Shown one piece after another: positions 1 through 11,370 of a DNA stretch of 64,000 nt; within the stretch, counting starts at the first letter, position 1; each line of letters starts with the position of its first letter. The stretch is from Atherix ibis. Its lineage: Eukaryota > Arthropoda > Insecta > Diptera > Athericidae. The notes beneath the pieces are model-generated. The model was given only the letters and a program-made list of their open reading frames with translations, made no database searches and had not been told where the DNA came from. Position numbers and translations under genes: made by a program. The stretch spans positions 47,499,667 to 47,563,666 of the forward strand of contig OY282610.1 of the NCBI GenBank assembly GCA_958298945.1, in the 5' to 3' direction.

Positions 1-322
1 AATAGAATTTGATTTATTCAAATATACTCACTCGTATAATAAAAATAAAAATTTACTATAAAATTTCGTAATTAATTTCATAATTAATTGCGTGAGAAAA
101 TTCATCAAAATCTATTACAGACAAAAGATTTCATTTTTTTTCTATTATTTTAACAACAACAAAAAAAAAAAAAAAACAATCTACATAATAGTTTGGAGAA
201 AAAATGAATTCATTATTTTTTCGCTAGATGGCTGTAGTGATGTGTGTAGTATAACTCGTAAAATATTGATATTGAACAAGATCGTTGGAAAAGTGACATT
301 CTACTGTGAACAATTGTAAAAG
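1..322. other. AT-rich flank, probably the 5' part of a decayed mariner
   Basis: No host gene is visible. The last part, from about 215, directly precedes the mariner start codon at 323 and may be that element's 5' untranslated region, but no inverted terminus could be fixed. Confidence 0.4.
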
Positions 323-720
323 ATGGAAGTTAACAAAGTGTCAATTCAGTATATTTTCAAATCTGGCTTTGATTAAGGCGAAAATGCAAGCCAGGCAGCT
401 GAAATTGTTAATAGTGGTCCCGATACTGTCGCAGCCAATTAGATGCAATTTTAATTTTATCGATTCCGTTCTGGTATTTTCGATGTTAAAGATATTTTCG
501 AAAGTGTCGATAAAATCATGCATATGATCGAAGTAGTCGCAGCATCGCCCATAAGCTAAAGATCGACCATAAAACAGTTTTAAGCCATCTGCAAAAAGCC
601 ACGTTTAAAAAGAAGCTCGATATTTGGGTGCCGTACGAATTGACGCAAAAAAAACATGTTGGATCGAATTTCCATCTGCGAAGCCTTGGTCAAATGGTCT
701 GATTTGTTATGGCTACTAAG
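323..720 (+). pseudogene. Mariner (DD34D, mellifera-like) transposase relic, N-terminal part
   Basis: Transposase DNA-binding half of a mariner element. Starting at the ATG at 323 the sequence reads MEVNKVSIQYIFKSGF, then GENASQAAEIVNSGPDTV, FDVKDIF, VDKIM, SIAHKLKIDHKTVLSHLQKA, KKKLDIWVPYELTQK and, one frame over, LDRISICEALVKW. These are the ordered helix-turn-helix blocks and the WVP-ELT linker of mellifera-type mariners. Several frameshifts and stops are present, and the catalytic domain with its aspartates is missing after about 720. It belongs to a different mariner lineage from the four fuller copies elsewhere in the window and looks older. Both ends are undefined. Confidence 0.8.
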
Positions 721-1984
721 ACTTTACATCTAAGAATTTGAAATTATCACAGAGAAAACACACTGGATTATTTTTGTAAGAACCCATATTTAACAATTAA
801 TGTTTTTGTAAACATTTTGCCATTGTTTGAAAATGACCATATTTTCGTTTTGCGGTCACATTTGTTCTAAGCAATTTGAGTGCAGGTTCTGTATTTTTGT
901 AATAAAATTTATGTGAAATAGCCATTTTTGCTCATAATTATTCATAAACTCATTTTAAACATAGTAAATATAACATATGGTAATTACTCCATTTGGAGCT
1001 CTATAACAATTGAAATCATTGGAATAATATTCTTTTAAAGTGGCTTTGGTAATAAATTTACTTTCAACGTTTATAAGCAAACATCATTTGAACAAAATGC
1101 CTTCTATTTTTTACTATTTCTATTATTTTTTATATTTAATTATCGACTGTTCTTAATAGTTATTATAAGCAAACTTTTAATATTTTTATAGTTCCACTGT
1201 CGGATTATTTTCTATGCTCACAAGTTCAGTCATAAAACAGGTCTAATGGCTGATTGTAAAATTTCTATAGACCGTATATTTTTGAAATTGAAACCAGTCA
1301 AGTCTGATAATCTGAAACATATTAAATAAAAGTAAAAATATTGGATTTCTTTTTCCCCAAACCAATATTTGAGCATCCCAGACATACGAGTTGGCTTAAA
1401 TCTTCAAAATTTACCTTCGTGTGCTCGTATTTATCATAAATAAGATTATTTACTAGTTCATCCATTTATTGAAGAGTAAAATCTTCTAGAAATATCTATC
1501 GAAATAAAATATTCTAAAAGTACTTAAATAGATCTTTTACTAAATGACTAATTGAGCAAAAAAAAAAGTGTTCGTACAACTTTTATTATTGATTCTATTA
1601 CTTCCCAGTTATTTTGCTATTAACACACTAAAAATGATACTTTAGTTTTCCCTAAATTATATTATTAATAATAGCTACTTTATCTGTTTTAATATTTTTT
1701 AAATTGATTGATAATATCAAAATTACTTTGAATGGATTAAATTTGGTTTTTTTATACGAACGTATAATTATACGAACATACATATATACTTTTCCATTGA
1801 AGACACTTTAACTTTAGCGCAATGAAAATTGAACGATTCGTCAAATTCCAAATTTCAAGTCCGTACGTTCAGATTGGCTTTAATATTATTGTGATTTCTC
1901 AATAAGAGGGCTTTATCTGTTATATTAGGTAAAATCAATTTTATATAAACTATTGTAAAAATCTTGAATACAAATTTAAAAGCA
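721..1984. other. AT-rich sequence, nothing recognised
   Basis: No open frame of note, no splice-flanked exon and no transposon motif. A small partial palindrome made of repeated ATACGAAC/GTATAATTATACG blocks lies near 1755-1790. Confidence 0.5.
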
Positions 1985-2470
1985 TTTATAACCACTTTTA
2001 TTTGAAAATAATATTGTTTAAATGGCATCCACGGCTTTCTTGAAAAATAGGTCCAATTTTGGACGACTCTTCCTTATGAATGGATTTCAATCTCACCGAT
2101 GGCTGAAATAATATTTTTCTACAGATCGAAAAGTCTTATAGATTTATTGGCATAGAGTATTTAATTAACTTAGCTTTATAGATAAAAGTCTAAAGACATC
2201 AGAATGTCTCGATTATAAAGTGACACGGAAACTTTGTTTGCAATAATTTTCTTGTTTCAAATGCTGTATAGCACGTTGCACTATTTTTTTAGAATGAAAT
2301 ATTCCATTAAAACTTAAAAACAATCTGTTATTATTGTCCCAGATCCGACAATTTTGCTTGTTTACGTAGTCATTCACCCAAAAATGCGCATCGTCACTGA
2401 ATATAATATTTTCATTAAATCTGGATTTTGGTAAGATTTTATATCTTAACGAATTTTTAGTGATTAAATG
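1985..2470 (-). pseudogene. DD41D Tc1/mariner transposase relic
   Basis: On the minus strand the sequence contains ENIIFSDDAHFWVNDYVNK followed by QNCRIWD (about 2340-2420), the block around the first catalytic aspartate of this family. Further along come AIQHLKQE, SRHSDV, LYANKSIRLFDL and GRVVQNWTY, which match in order the segments between D2 and the C-terminus of the fuller copies at 23452-24733 and 50571-51931. The D2 region is lost and the frame is broken repeatedly. No termini were identified. Confidence 0.75.
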
Positions 2471-3059
2471 GTCACTTATATATCAGTAAGACATCATGTA
2501 AGAAGAAACTTATCTGTAGGCTTGGTAAAAAAAAAACGGTTAAAGAAAAAATAAACTCCATATAGACGGTAACCTTTATATGAAAGGTTACTATCAAGAG
2601 CAATGAGGGAAGGATGCCACCAATAAAAAAAAAAGGATCACTTTTCTAGTGGTACAAATTTTTGTGAGATACTGAAAATATGCAAAAGTCCTTCACTTGA
2701 CGATCGTTTCCGTACTAATATGAAAAACAATGACGAGAATCACTATAATTTTATAGAAAAAAATGATAAAATCACTATAAAAACTAGATTTACCTTATTT
2801 TTACATGCAAACAAACAGAAATACAATCCAAAATAACAAAAGTATTTGTAAAAAGTGGCTGGTTCCAAATAGTTGGCGGGGAGTATATTTCTAAAAAGTT
2901 TCCTAATTACTAAATCATTTCGGTTTCATATTTAAATAATATTAAAAGATACTAACTACATTTATATGTATAACGTTTGATTAGTAGAATTGAGCAAATG
3001 GATAAAAATATTAGAAAATATAAAAACAAATCCAATTTTCTTAACAATTTCTTTTGAGT
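2471..3059. other. AT-rich sequence, nothing firm
   Basis: May include the decayed N-terminal part of the neighbouring DD41D relic, but no motif is readable. Confidence 0.4.
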
Positions 3060-4710
3060 AAATTTTCTCTCAAATGCTTAGTCATGAGTAAAAAATATTA
3101 TTTATTAAAATTTATATTAGTAAAGGAATATTTATTAAAAATAGTTTCCTGATTTATATCCAGGTTGTCACATTGGCGAGATGGACTTTAGTTGTCGTCA
3201 AAATAGCCTGTGTGGACGAGACGCCTAATAATTTACATTACACTATAAAATTTACTAGAAACTACCAACAACAAAAAATATCTTAAACAAACTATTTCTC
3301 AATCATTGAGATTATTGCATAATTTTGAGCATATTTTAAATATTATTTAAATAATTTTGAAAGTTACAAAATATTTTATCAATAATACCAGTGGTTTTTT
3401 CTTTCAAACATTTTAAAAAACCTTCCTTTTAGAAATAATTTGAAATTATATGCTCAGTCTTCAGCAATTGTTATAAAACAAAACAAAGTTTCCTAAATTT
3501 TTGATAGAGATTTTTCTCTTATTTTGTTATATTGTTTTTTTTTTTAAACTTATATTAAATCAGATGTTTGTTCACAAATAAAATGCTCAGTCGTAAGCAA
3601 GTATCGAAATAAAGATTATTAAAAAAATAACTCCCCATTTTAATGAATTTATTTACTTTTACTATCAAAATAAATTGATTTAAAAAAATATTCATATATT
3701 TTTTGACTCAATAAGAATTATTAAAAAAGCTGAATAATTGCTCCAATTTGAACAAATTTTGAAAGTTATTTAACAAGTATAATTTTTTATCAGAGTTTTT
3801 TTTCAATTTTTTTTTTTAGGAATTATTATAAAATATCAAACGATTAAAATTTCCATTCAATCAGTTTTCATTAAAATTAAACCCAACGTAAATGCTCTAT
3901 TGTCAGCAATTGTTATAAAATGATGCGGGTTTTATAAAATTTTTAACCGAAGTTTCTTGATTTTGTAAATGTTCTCTTACATGTTTTTACTGATTTTACT
4001 AAAGCTTCTATTAAATTATATTGTTCTTCGAAACAAAGTTTAGAAAAAATGCTCAGACGTAAGCAATTACTGAAATAAAAATTATTGAAACAAATATTCC
4101 GCATTTTAAACAATTTATTCACTTTTTATCCTTCCAATTAATTGGTGTACATTGTTATTGGACTTAATAAAGCTCACTAAATAAACCTGACAGGTAATTG
4201 ATCAAATTTAAACAAATTTTTAAATGTTATTTGTTCAAATTTGATCAATTATCAATCAAGTTTGTGAAAAGAAAAAGGTTTTATCAGAATGTATTATATT
4301 CTTTTTAAGTAGTAATCATAAGAGAACAAAAAAAAAATAGCGTTTTAACTATAAAAATTAACTTTCAACATAAATGCTCAGTCATCAGCAATTGTTATAA
4401 AGAGATTTTTCTTTTGTTAAAAATTTCTTCATTTTGTAAATATTCTCTAATATATTTTTATTGATTTTTCTTAAGATTCTATTAAGTTCGAATTTTCTTC
4501 GAAGTAAACTTAAAAGAAAATGCTCAGTTATAAGTAATAATGAAAAGAAAAATTCATCAAAAAAAAAAAAAAACCAAACAATAGAACGTTATTTGAATAG
4601 ATTTAACCTTTAAAAGGATAACTTTTTACATAGACGAAACGATTAAAATTAAATTCTAACATAAATGCTCAGTCGTCAGCAATAATTTGAAGAAAAATAA
4701 AAATTAAAAA
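3060..4710. repeat. Degenerate tandem repeat array, period about 470 bp
   Basis: Two alternating landmark motifs recur. Type A (ATGCTCAGTCRTCAGCAAT followed by TGTTATAAA) starts at 3450, 3892, 4374 and 4665. Type B (ATGCTCAGWCGTAAGCAA) starts at 3583, 4049 and 4520, with a weaker copy at 3074. Intervals are 442 and 482 for A and 466 and 471 for B. The last unit is shortened to 291 by deletion. Type A is preceded by a conserved block reading roughly CGATTAAAATTAA. Units diverge heavily and have no open frame. This is a satellite-like array of unknown family. Confidence 0.75.
4195..4251. repeat. Hairpin: 23-bp arms, one mismatch, 11-nt loop
   Basis: The left arm 4195-4217 begins TAATTGATCAAATTTAAAC. 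The right arm 4229-4251 is its reverse complement except for one base. It lies inside the third unit of the 470-bp array and has no equivalent in the other units, so it arose after the array. Confidence 0.85.
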
Positions 4711-7200
4711 TTTTGGCTTAAAATTTAATTTTTATAATTATTTATGTTTTGTGCGAAATATAAGAGTTCTCATGTTGTTGTTTTTTTAAAAAAAAAAAAA
4801 AAACTGAATAAAAATTTAATGCTTCAAATTCAACGCTTGCACGGAGCATATTTGGAATTCTATCAAATTAATTTGATTATATAAAAAAGCTTGTCTTTCT
4901 CAGAAACATTTATTCATTCCAACAAAAAAAAAGAAATGTTTTTTGTTCGAATGCAATTTATATCTAAAAGTATCTTCAGTATTTTTCCTAATCGATTTTA
5001 AACAGTTTCTAATCGGGAATTTCAAGATGGTCAGTATCACTGAACTTAGATATTGAAACTTGACCTTTATATCTATTTGTGCATATGTTTTTTTTTTCTT
5101 CATCTTCTATATCATGAAGTTATCATTTGTACTGTGAACATTTGATCGAAGAAATTTTCTCATACCAATTCTATTCTCAATCGAAATTTAAAAAGACGAA
5201 AGCCATTTAAAAGATATTTTCGACGGGCATTAATTTCAATCAAATAAATTTAGTTAAGATATTGATGCAAAACAAAAAACAATCAAAAACAATAACAAAA
5301 CTAAAAGTAAAAATATGAAAAAAAAATTCCATTTAGTTCTTTTCCATTGGCCAAATTGTTTCATCAGCCAAAATTGAATAGATTCTGTTGAATTATTTCT
5401 AAAACTATCCAATTAGCCAAAATTTGTTTTAATCTATTTTCATTCAAAACTTTCCATTTAAATTGGCAAATTCAACAATCAATTTCATCTAAGATGATTC
5501 GATGATTTATACAAAGTTACGAATTGAAAATTAATAAAATAAAAATAAATTTTTAATTAATTATTATTAGATAGGCAACATAAGCAAAATTCGAATAAAT
5601 CAATTAAAATGTCTATAAATGAAAGAAAATTTTGCGACCATTAGATTATTAGGTTTATTTTTTGCAATTTTTTAGGAATTTTCTTTAAGTTTTTGTTTTT
5701 TTTTTTTTTTTTTTGAATAATGGGGAGACAGTTCTATTGAAGTAATTTGAACATGCGCACGCTTTTCATCGACTATCATCTTAGAGGTTAACGTCTATGC
5801 GCCAAGAGCTCACTCATCATCCCCATAAGTCAGCGGACGCAAATTTCAGTCATTTGAAATTGGTGAAGAGTTTTTTTTTTCCTATGTTTTTTCTCTTCAT
5901 TTTTTATTGTACTAATTGATGATGTCAGTTGTTGTTTGGGATCTTATCTAAAAGTATCAATTTTCTGTGCTCTAAATGCTGTCCTAATTGTATGGGGAGC
6001 ACACTTTGATCATGAGTGTGTTATGATGGCCAATATCACTGAACTCGAATGCTAGGTTTTCTATTTCGGATTGACAGAGCACTTGACATTGCATTTACGA
6101 TGCATCGTAACAACTGCGACTGCATGCTATGCACTTTTTGGCGACTAAGAAATGCTTGGCATATTTTGTCAAATCATCAGAAAATTCGAATATTCACTGA
6201 AGGTAAAAATATTTTCATTTATTAAACCAGACAATTCGGTAAAGTATCTTTTTAGAAAATATCAATTTTCTATATTTTCTTAAAATTTTCTATCAGAAAA
6301 TACTATCAGACTTTGTCAACTAAACATGTATAAATGCCAATAGCAAATTTTCCAAAATGAATAGTTAATTTTCTTAAATACTTTTGAAATTATTTTTAAT
6401 TAATATTTAAATATAAAAACTCTTAATTATATTTTATATTTTTCGAGTTTATATAAAATAAAATATTTCCGGTGTTTTCCTCTAATCTGTCCAAGTAGAG
6501 GACGCGCCAAAAAGTTAAAAAAAAAAAACAAACAAAATGAAGGAAAAAAAACCGCTCTGTTGTGGGCGATTAACGATTAAAAATACAGCAACTTTTCAAT
6601 GGAACATTAACAAATAAAAGCTGAATTATTAAACAAATCGTTTAATGACCCAATTTTTATGCGTTTTAATTTGTTTCGTATCTTTAACACTGAATATGAT
6701 AAATGCTAACAATGTCGATTATAATGTTTTCATGCGTTCTATTTAAATTGTCGGTTTCGGTTCTTTTATGATGAAGGAATTTCGCCTCTCAACATACTCC
6801 TCAAAGCATAAATATTTTTTTTTCCCTTTTCATTTTCATTTTGAAAACGAACAAAACGCATACTACCAACATCACGGTATGTGTTTTAGTAAATTAGTAA
6901 TTAACTAAATTCTTGTTTAATTATATTGCTTAAGATAGTCTTCAACTTTTCTGTCTAACATCTTATAAATTACGAGTACTTAAAAAATATTGTACTTGAA
7001 AAAGTTCTTTGAATTAATTTTATTTAATTTTGCCAATAATAAATTTTTTTCTTCTAATTTTCTAAATCAAATATAATATTTACTACAAAATAAACCAAAT
7101 CAGCCGAATAAAGAAAAAACGAAACATCGATTGAGTTCTGGACACAGGATTTTTTGGGACCTCAATATTTTTTCAGCAAAAAATATTATTTGTCGTTAGT
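4711..7200. other. Non-coding AT-rich stretch with a less AT-rich island
   Basis: Mostly A/T runs. The interval of about 5720-6170 is noticeably richer in G+C and contains no long frame, transposon motif or clear splice pair. It could be a regulatory element or an unrecognised old repeat. Confidence 0.4.
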
Positions 7201-7278
7201 AAGTAAATTTACCGTATTTGAAGCTCTGAACACCGAAATAAGTAAAATTACCGCATTTGAGGCTCAGTGACTCTGAAG
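7201..7278. repeat. Two-copy 39-bp tandem duplication
   Basis: AAGTAAATTTACCGTATTTG at 7201 is repeated with a few changes as AAGTAAAATTACCGCATTTG at 7240, and the similarity continues through GAAGCTCTGA / GAGGCTCAGTG. Confidence 0.8.
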
Positions 7279-7689
7279 AAGCAATTGTAGCCACAAAAAG
7301 TGACGACTGTCTAGTGAGCATTTTGGTCTGAAAGACTTTGAAAATAAAGAAGGAGCGTTAGTTATTTTGGCTTTATTGCTCAAATAAAACCAAGAATACC
7401 AAATTATAAGATATTATTGGAATTTTTCTTGTAAGACTTAACAAAGAATTATAATTACGTAGACAAACCATAAGTCTTGGAGTATCTAAAAATTAATAAC
7501 CAACACAAATAATGGCCGAGAGTCCAAAATGTGCGAAAAATTATCAAAAATTAACCCGAAAAAATCAAATCCTGTAAAAAATTTTATAGCGGCTATTTGA
7601 ATAATGCTATTTTTTATGTGTAATTCCAAGTTTCAAGCAATATTATATAGGAATTTGAATATAAAGTTTAGTTTTCTTCATATAAGTCA

Positions 7690-8560
7690 AGAATTTTATA
7701 GAATTTGCCATCCGGGCTTGTTCTGAAAATTAAAAAGGATCCTTCCTTCCACCTATTTTCTAGTTCTAAAATTATTCCTTCCCAACCAACACTTCCAGAT
7801 ATAAACGAATCCAACGAACACTCCAATATCTCTCCTATATTGGCTGGCGTTCCACAGGGAAGTTTACTTGGGCCCATCCTCTACAATATTTATACACCCT
7901 ATATCCCAATCTGTCCGAATACCGTCTTTGCAATATATGCCGATGATAGGGCCTGGGCCTGCCTTCCATCTAGTGATAATCACCAATATGCTTCCGAAAT
8001 TCTCCAAACGTAGAACTGGCCGATCAGGTGGAGAATAAAAACTAATGAACGTAAATCTACTCACGTGAGTTTTACTCTCCGCCGTGAACCATATCCTCCC
8101 ATGTACCTTAATGCCAACGAAATAACACAAAACATCCAAGTTCGGTACCTGGAACTGAACTTAGATAAACGCTTGACATGGAACTCACATGCAAAACTTA
8201 AAAGACATGAATTAAAAAGACGATACCTACAACTAGTTCGATTTCTAGATAAACATTCTAAACTCACTATAGACAGTGAAGTGCATTTATACTGAAACCC
8301 ATCTGGACTTACAGACTAGAACTCTAGGGTGCTATTAAGCTTTTCAATTTCCATCGAATCCAAACCCTTCAATCAAGAAGATTGCGTACATTTGACGATG
8401 CTCCGTCTTATGTGTACATGCGCAATACTGTTATTCATCGTGATCTTGAAGACCCAATTCTTTTTAACGTGGCTGTGTCTCGTTATAAAAAGTCTCATTC
8501 TCGTTAATCCCCTTGTTCAAGAATCCTAGTCAACATCCTTTACAAAAAATACCCATCGAA
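7690..8560 (+). pseudogene. Jockey-clade LINE reverse transcriptase relic
   Basis: The palm of a non-LTR reverse transcriptase is readable: GVPQGSLLGPILY at 7846-7884 and the catalytic box YADD at 7936-7947. After a stop come WRIKTNERKSTHVSFTLRRE, then LNLDKRLTWNSHAK and LQLVRFLDKHSKLTID (8035-8280). In a shifted frame there follow LFNFHRIQTLQSRRLRTFDD and YMRNTVIHRDLEDPI (8335-8465). This order is the palm-to-thumb and C-terminal layout of Jockey, Doc and F-type LINEs. The endonuclease, ORF1 and N-terminal reverse transcriptase are absent, which is normal for a 5'-truncated insertion. There are at least three disabling lesions. The 3' end abuts an R1-type relic in the opposite orientation. 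Confidence 0.85.
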
Positions 8561-8639
8561 GACTTATGCGTGATTTACTTAAATACTAAGTCTTAACATA
8601 AGCACATGCTAGCAGGAGAAACTTCAATGGATGTTTACT

Positions 8640-10460
8640 CCCCATAACATTTTATCCTAATTATAACTATTCTTCGTACGTGGTGTGAAGATCCTTGATT
8701 AAAGATTCCGCGTACTTTGCAACTCTGTTCCAAGCCGATTGGCTCTTCAGCATGCACTCCACTATGTTTTCTGGACTGATGGAACGGTCCAGATTTTTCT
8801 CCAGATCTGCCCGTATTCCCTCGTAGAAGGGGCATTGGAAGAACACGTGTTCTGCATCTTCGATCACATCGCGGCAGTGATGACAGTTTGGGGAGTCAGT
8901 TTTCTTGAATCTGTGCAAGTATGCCCGAAAGCATCCATGCCCAGTCAAGAGTTGGGTGATGTAATACCCGACCTCCTAGTGCACGCGAGTGACTCATTTG
9001 GTTATATCTGGGATCAGCCGATGAGTCCACCGACCCTTCGTCGAGCTGTCCCATCTCTCTTGCCAGAGGCGAAGGTCTGCCGATGTCTTATTTTCCGCCA
9101 AAGACAGATCTTCCGGTCCTATTTTCCGCCAAAGACAGCTCTGCCGATGTCATCCACTGTCTTATCCCCCGGATGGTGGTGGAGAATGCGGCTTTCAGTT
9201 CCTCCAGGTGTTTGGCTACAAGAACAACCGCTACGTCGTCCGCGAAAGCCACGAGTGTTGTGTTCGGCGATAATTCCAGATGGAGTAAGCCGCCGTACAT
9301 GACGTTCCACAAGAGTGGCCCCCTGAGGTACCCCTTCCGTGACTCTATACTCCGCTGGTCCATCCTCCGTCTCGTAGTGTAGTAGTCGGTCACTGAAGTA
9401 TGATCTGACCATCCTCCGTAGGTAGTAGGGCACCCCCATGTTCTCAAGAGCCTTCAAGACTCGATCCCAGCGGGCTTGGACGCTCTTGAGAACATCCAGG
9501 GGGACAGAGGCACCCTGGACGAGCTTGGAGGCTCTTTTTGATGTCCAGAGTGACAATGAGACAATACTTTTTGGAACCGCCTTTCCATCTCTTTCCTGAA
9601 ATGGCTTCCTTTGCGATGTTCGTGACGAGTTCCAGCGCGTCGATGGTCGATCTCCCTTCCTGAATCCGAATTGGAATTCGGAAAGTTGAGGATCGATGTA
9701 ATGCTCCAATCTGTCGGCCACTGTCCGCTCCAAGTTCTTCCCGTCCGAATCCAGCATGCAGAGTGGACGATAGGTTCGTCTGGTGGTTTCTTCCCTTTTG
9801 GGATAAGAACCAATCTTTGTTGCTTCCATCGAGTCGGAAATACGCCTTGCCGCAGGCAGGCGTCGTACATGCTTATGAACATGTCTGGCCTGGCGGCAAT
9901 TGCACTCTTCAGTGCGATGTTTGGTATGCCGCTTGGTCCTGGTGCCTTGCCATTCTGCAATCTAGTGCACGCCCTTGTGAGTTCTTCCATGGTCATTCCG
10001 GGAATTTCCACTTCTTCATCCTCCGGGTGGTAGTCGGGGAGTTCTGGTTTCTCCGGGGACAGATGTTCTACTATTCTGTGCAGCATTTCAGGACAGATTG
10101 GTTTTGTTGCGGGTAGGCTTTTAATCCTATGCATAACCGTCTTATACGGTCTGCCCCACGGGTCCCGGTCAACTTCCGCGCAGAGTTCCTTCCAACAATC
10201 TCGTTTACTCTAGTTGATGGCGTTTCTAAGAAGACGCTTTTTCTCTTCGTATGTCCGTCTGAGTTCCTCTGTCGAGGCCCTGTCTCGCTTACGAGCGGGC
10301 TGGTGTTGCCTTCTTGCCTTAAGGCATGATCACCGGTGTAGGGCGATGGTCGGGTTCCACCAGTACACTGATACTCGGCCGTTGTTTGGGCGACTTCTTG
10401 CCATCGACAAGTGACACTGCTGGAATCATCTGATCGTGCAGCATAGAATAAATTTGGACT
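8640..10460 (-). pseudogene. R1-clade LINE ORF2 relic with internal deletion
   Basis: Read on the minus strand in order: a linker containing WKELCAEVDRDPWGRPYKTV (about 10205-10146); reverse transcriptase fingers with NGKAPGPSGIPN (about 9954-9919) and RWKQQRLVLIPKGKKPP; RPLCMLDSDGKNLERTVADR; FQFGFRKG; GVPQGA; PLLWNVMYGG; the catalytic box FADD (9246-9235); and the C-terminus GRWTHRLIPDITKWV, LTGHGCFRAYLHRF with a CCHC knuckle, C-x2-C-x8-H-x4-C (about 8885-8832), ending YESLIKDLHTTYEE-like. This is the R1 layout. At least four frameshifts occur, and most of the thumb between FADD and GRWTH is deleted. The deletion scar carries a 31-bp tandem duplication (9089-9150). G+C is clearly higher than in the flanks, typical of a younger insertion. 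Confidence 0.85.
9089..9150. repeat. 31-bp tandem duplication at the deletion scar of the R1 relic
   Basis: TATTTTCCGCCAAAGACAG starts at 9089 and again at 9120. Copies of CTGCCGATGT flank the pair, at 9078 and 9142. The duplication sits where several hundred residues of reverse transcriptase thumb are missing, so it probably formed with the deletion. Confidence 0.85.
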
Positions 10461-11149
10461 ACCGGCTTTCAAATTGACTTTATTTGACAATGGCTGGTGA
10501 TAAAAACTTGAATAATTTCATGTCCTCATTTTTCAATATATCGTTTGGGTTGGTAAAAAAAAATATTCTCTGATGTATTTTTGCTTCACACTATTTTTCA
10601 TTTCACTAGTAAATACGAAATTACTTACAAAGTTAATCTGAAAAAAAACACTCATTCAACTCCTTCTGAAATGAACACCTTCTCCTTGTTCCATTCAGAG
10701 TATATTCTGGCTATCCTGAATAAAATTATTTACTACTGTGAGTTTATCCTTACCAAAAAAAAATTCTTATTTCCAAAAAGAATAATAAAAACTACTGTAA
10801 TTTAATTAGTGACTAAAATACTTTCTATTAAATTTTATGCTGGTTTTGACATTGAATTTGACTGAACGTATAATGTTCGAAATCGAATAGCAACGTTTCT
10901 AATTATTCTTTGATAATATTCTAATAATATAGTAAAAAAATCGAATACTACATATTTTTCATTTGATTCTTAAAAAAATTTAAATCAGATTCCATTTTCT
11001 TAAAATAATTCTGCCAAAATGCAAAATTTATATTAAAGAAATACTTAATGAAAAATATCCAAACAAGATGGAAAATATATATCTTTATTTTAAAAAAAGT
11101 AAAAAGTTTAAAAATAAAGATTTTAAGTAAAAGTTCATTTGAGTTTTGG
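10461..11149. other. AT-rich sequence, nothing recognised
   Basis: A short open frame at 10581-10805 is low-complexity and Lys/Ile/Phe-rich, as expected by chance in this composition. Confidence 0.5.
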
Positions 11150-11370
11150 TAATGTCAATTGACCTTCAAGATCATGCGATTTGACGCCGTTGGACTTTTT
11201 TCTTATAACGGCTACGCAAATGATAATTTTAGAGCATTTAAAAACTAACACCCGTCAAGTGATGGCTCGAGAGTTGCAAAAAATGTCATCGAAAATCACC
11301 TCTATAGACTCGAGTCCTGCAAGAAGTTACGTGGCAACAATTTGAATAATTTTATATTTGATGTATTATG
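11150..11370 (+). pseudogene. DD41D transposase C-terminal relic
   Basis: From 11175 the plus strand reads CDLTPLDFFLITATQMII, which carries the third catalytic aspartate block of this family, then EHLKTNTRQVMARELQKMSS, IDSSPARSYVATI, matching the C-terminal tail of the fuller copies. The N-terminal two thirds are missing. Unlike most copies in the window it is on the plus strand. Confidence 0.8.

Noticed and set aside
3060..4710. CRISPR-like spaced repeats
   Set aside because: Spacing of hundreds of bases, degenerate repeats and a eukaryotic context; it is a satellite-like array.
4900..5103. 67-codon minus-strand frame
   Set aside because: Low-complexity Lys/Phe content and no splice or promoter support; expected by chance in this composition.
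8739..9302. 187-codon plus-strand frame
   Set aside because: Antisense shadow of the R1 LINE relic, whose reverse transcriptase motifs are on the minus strand.
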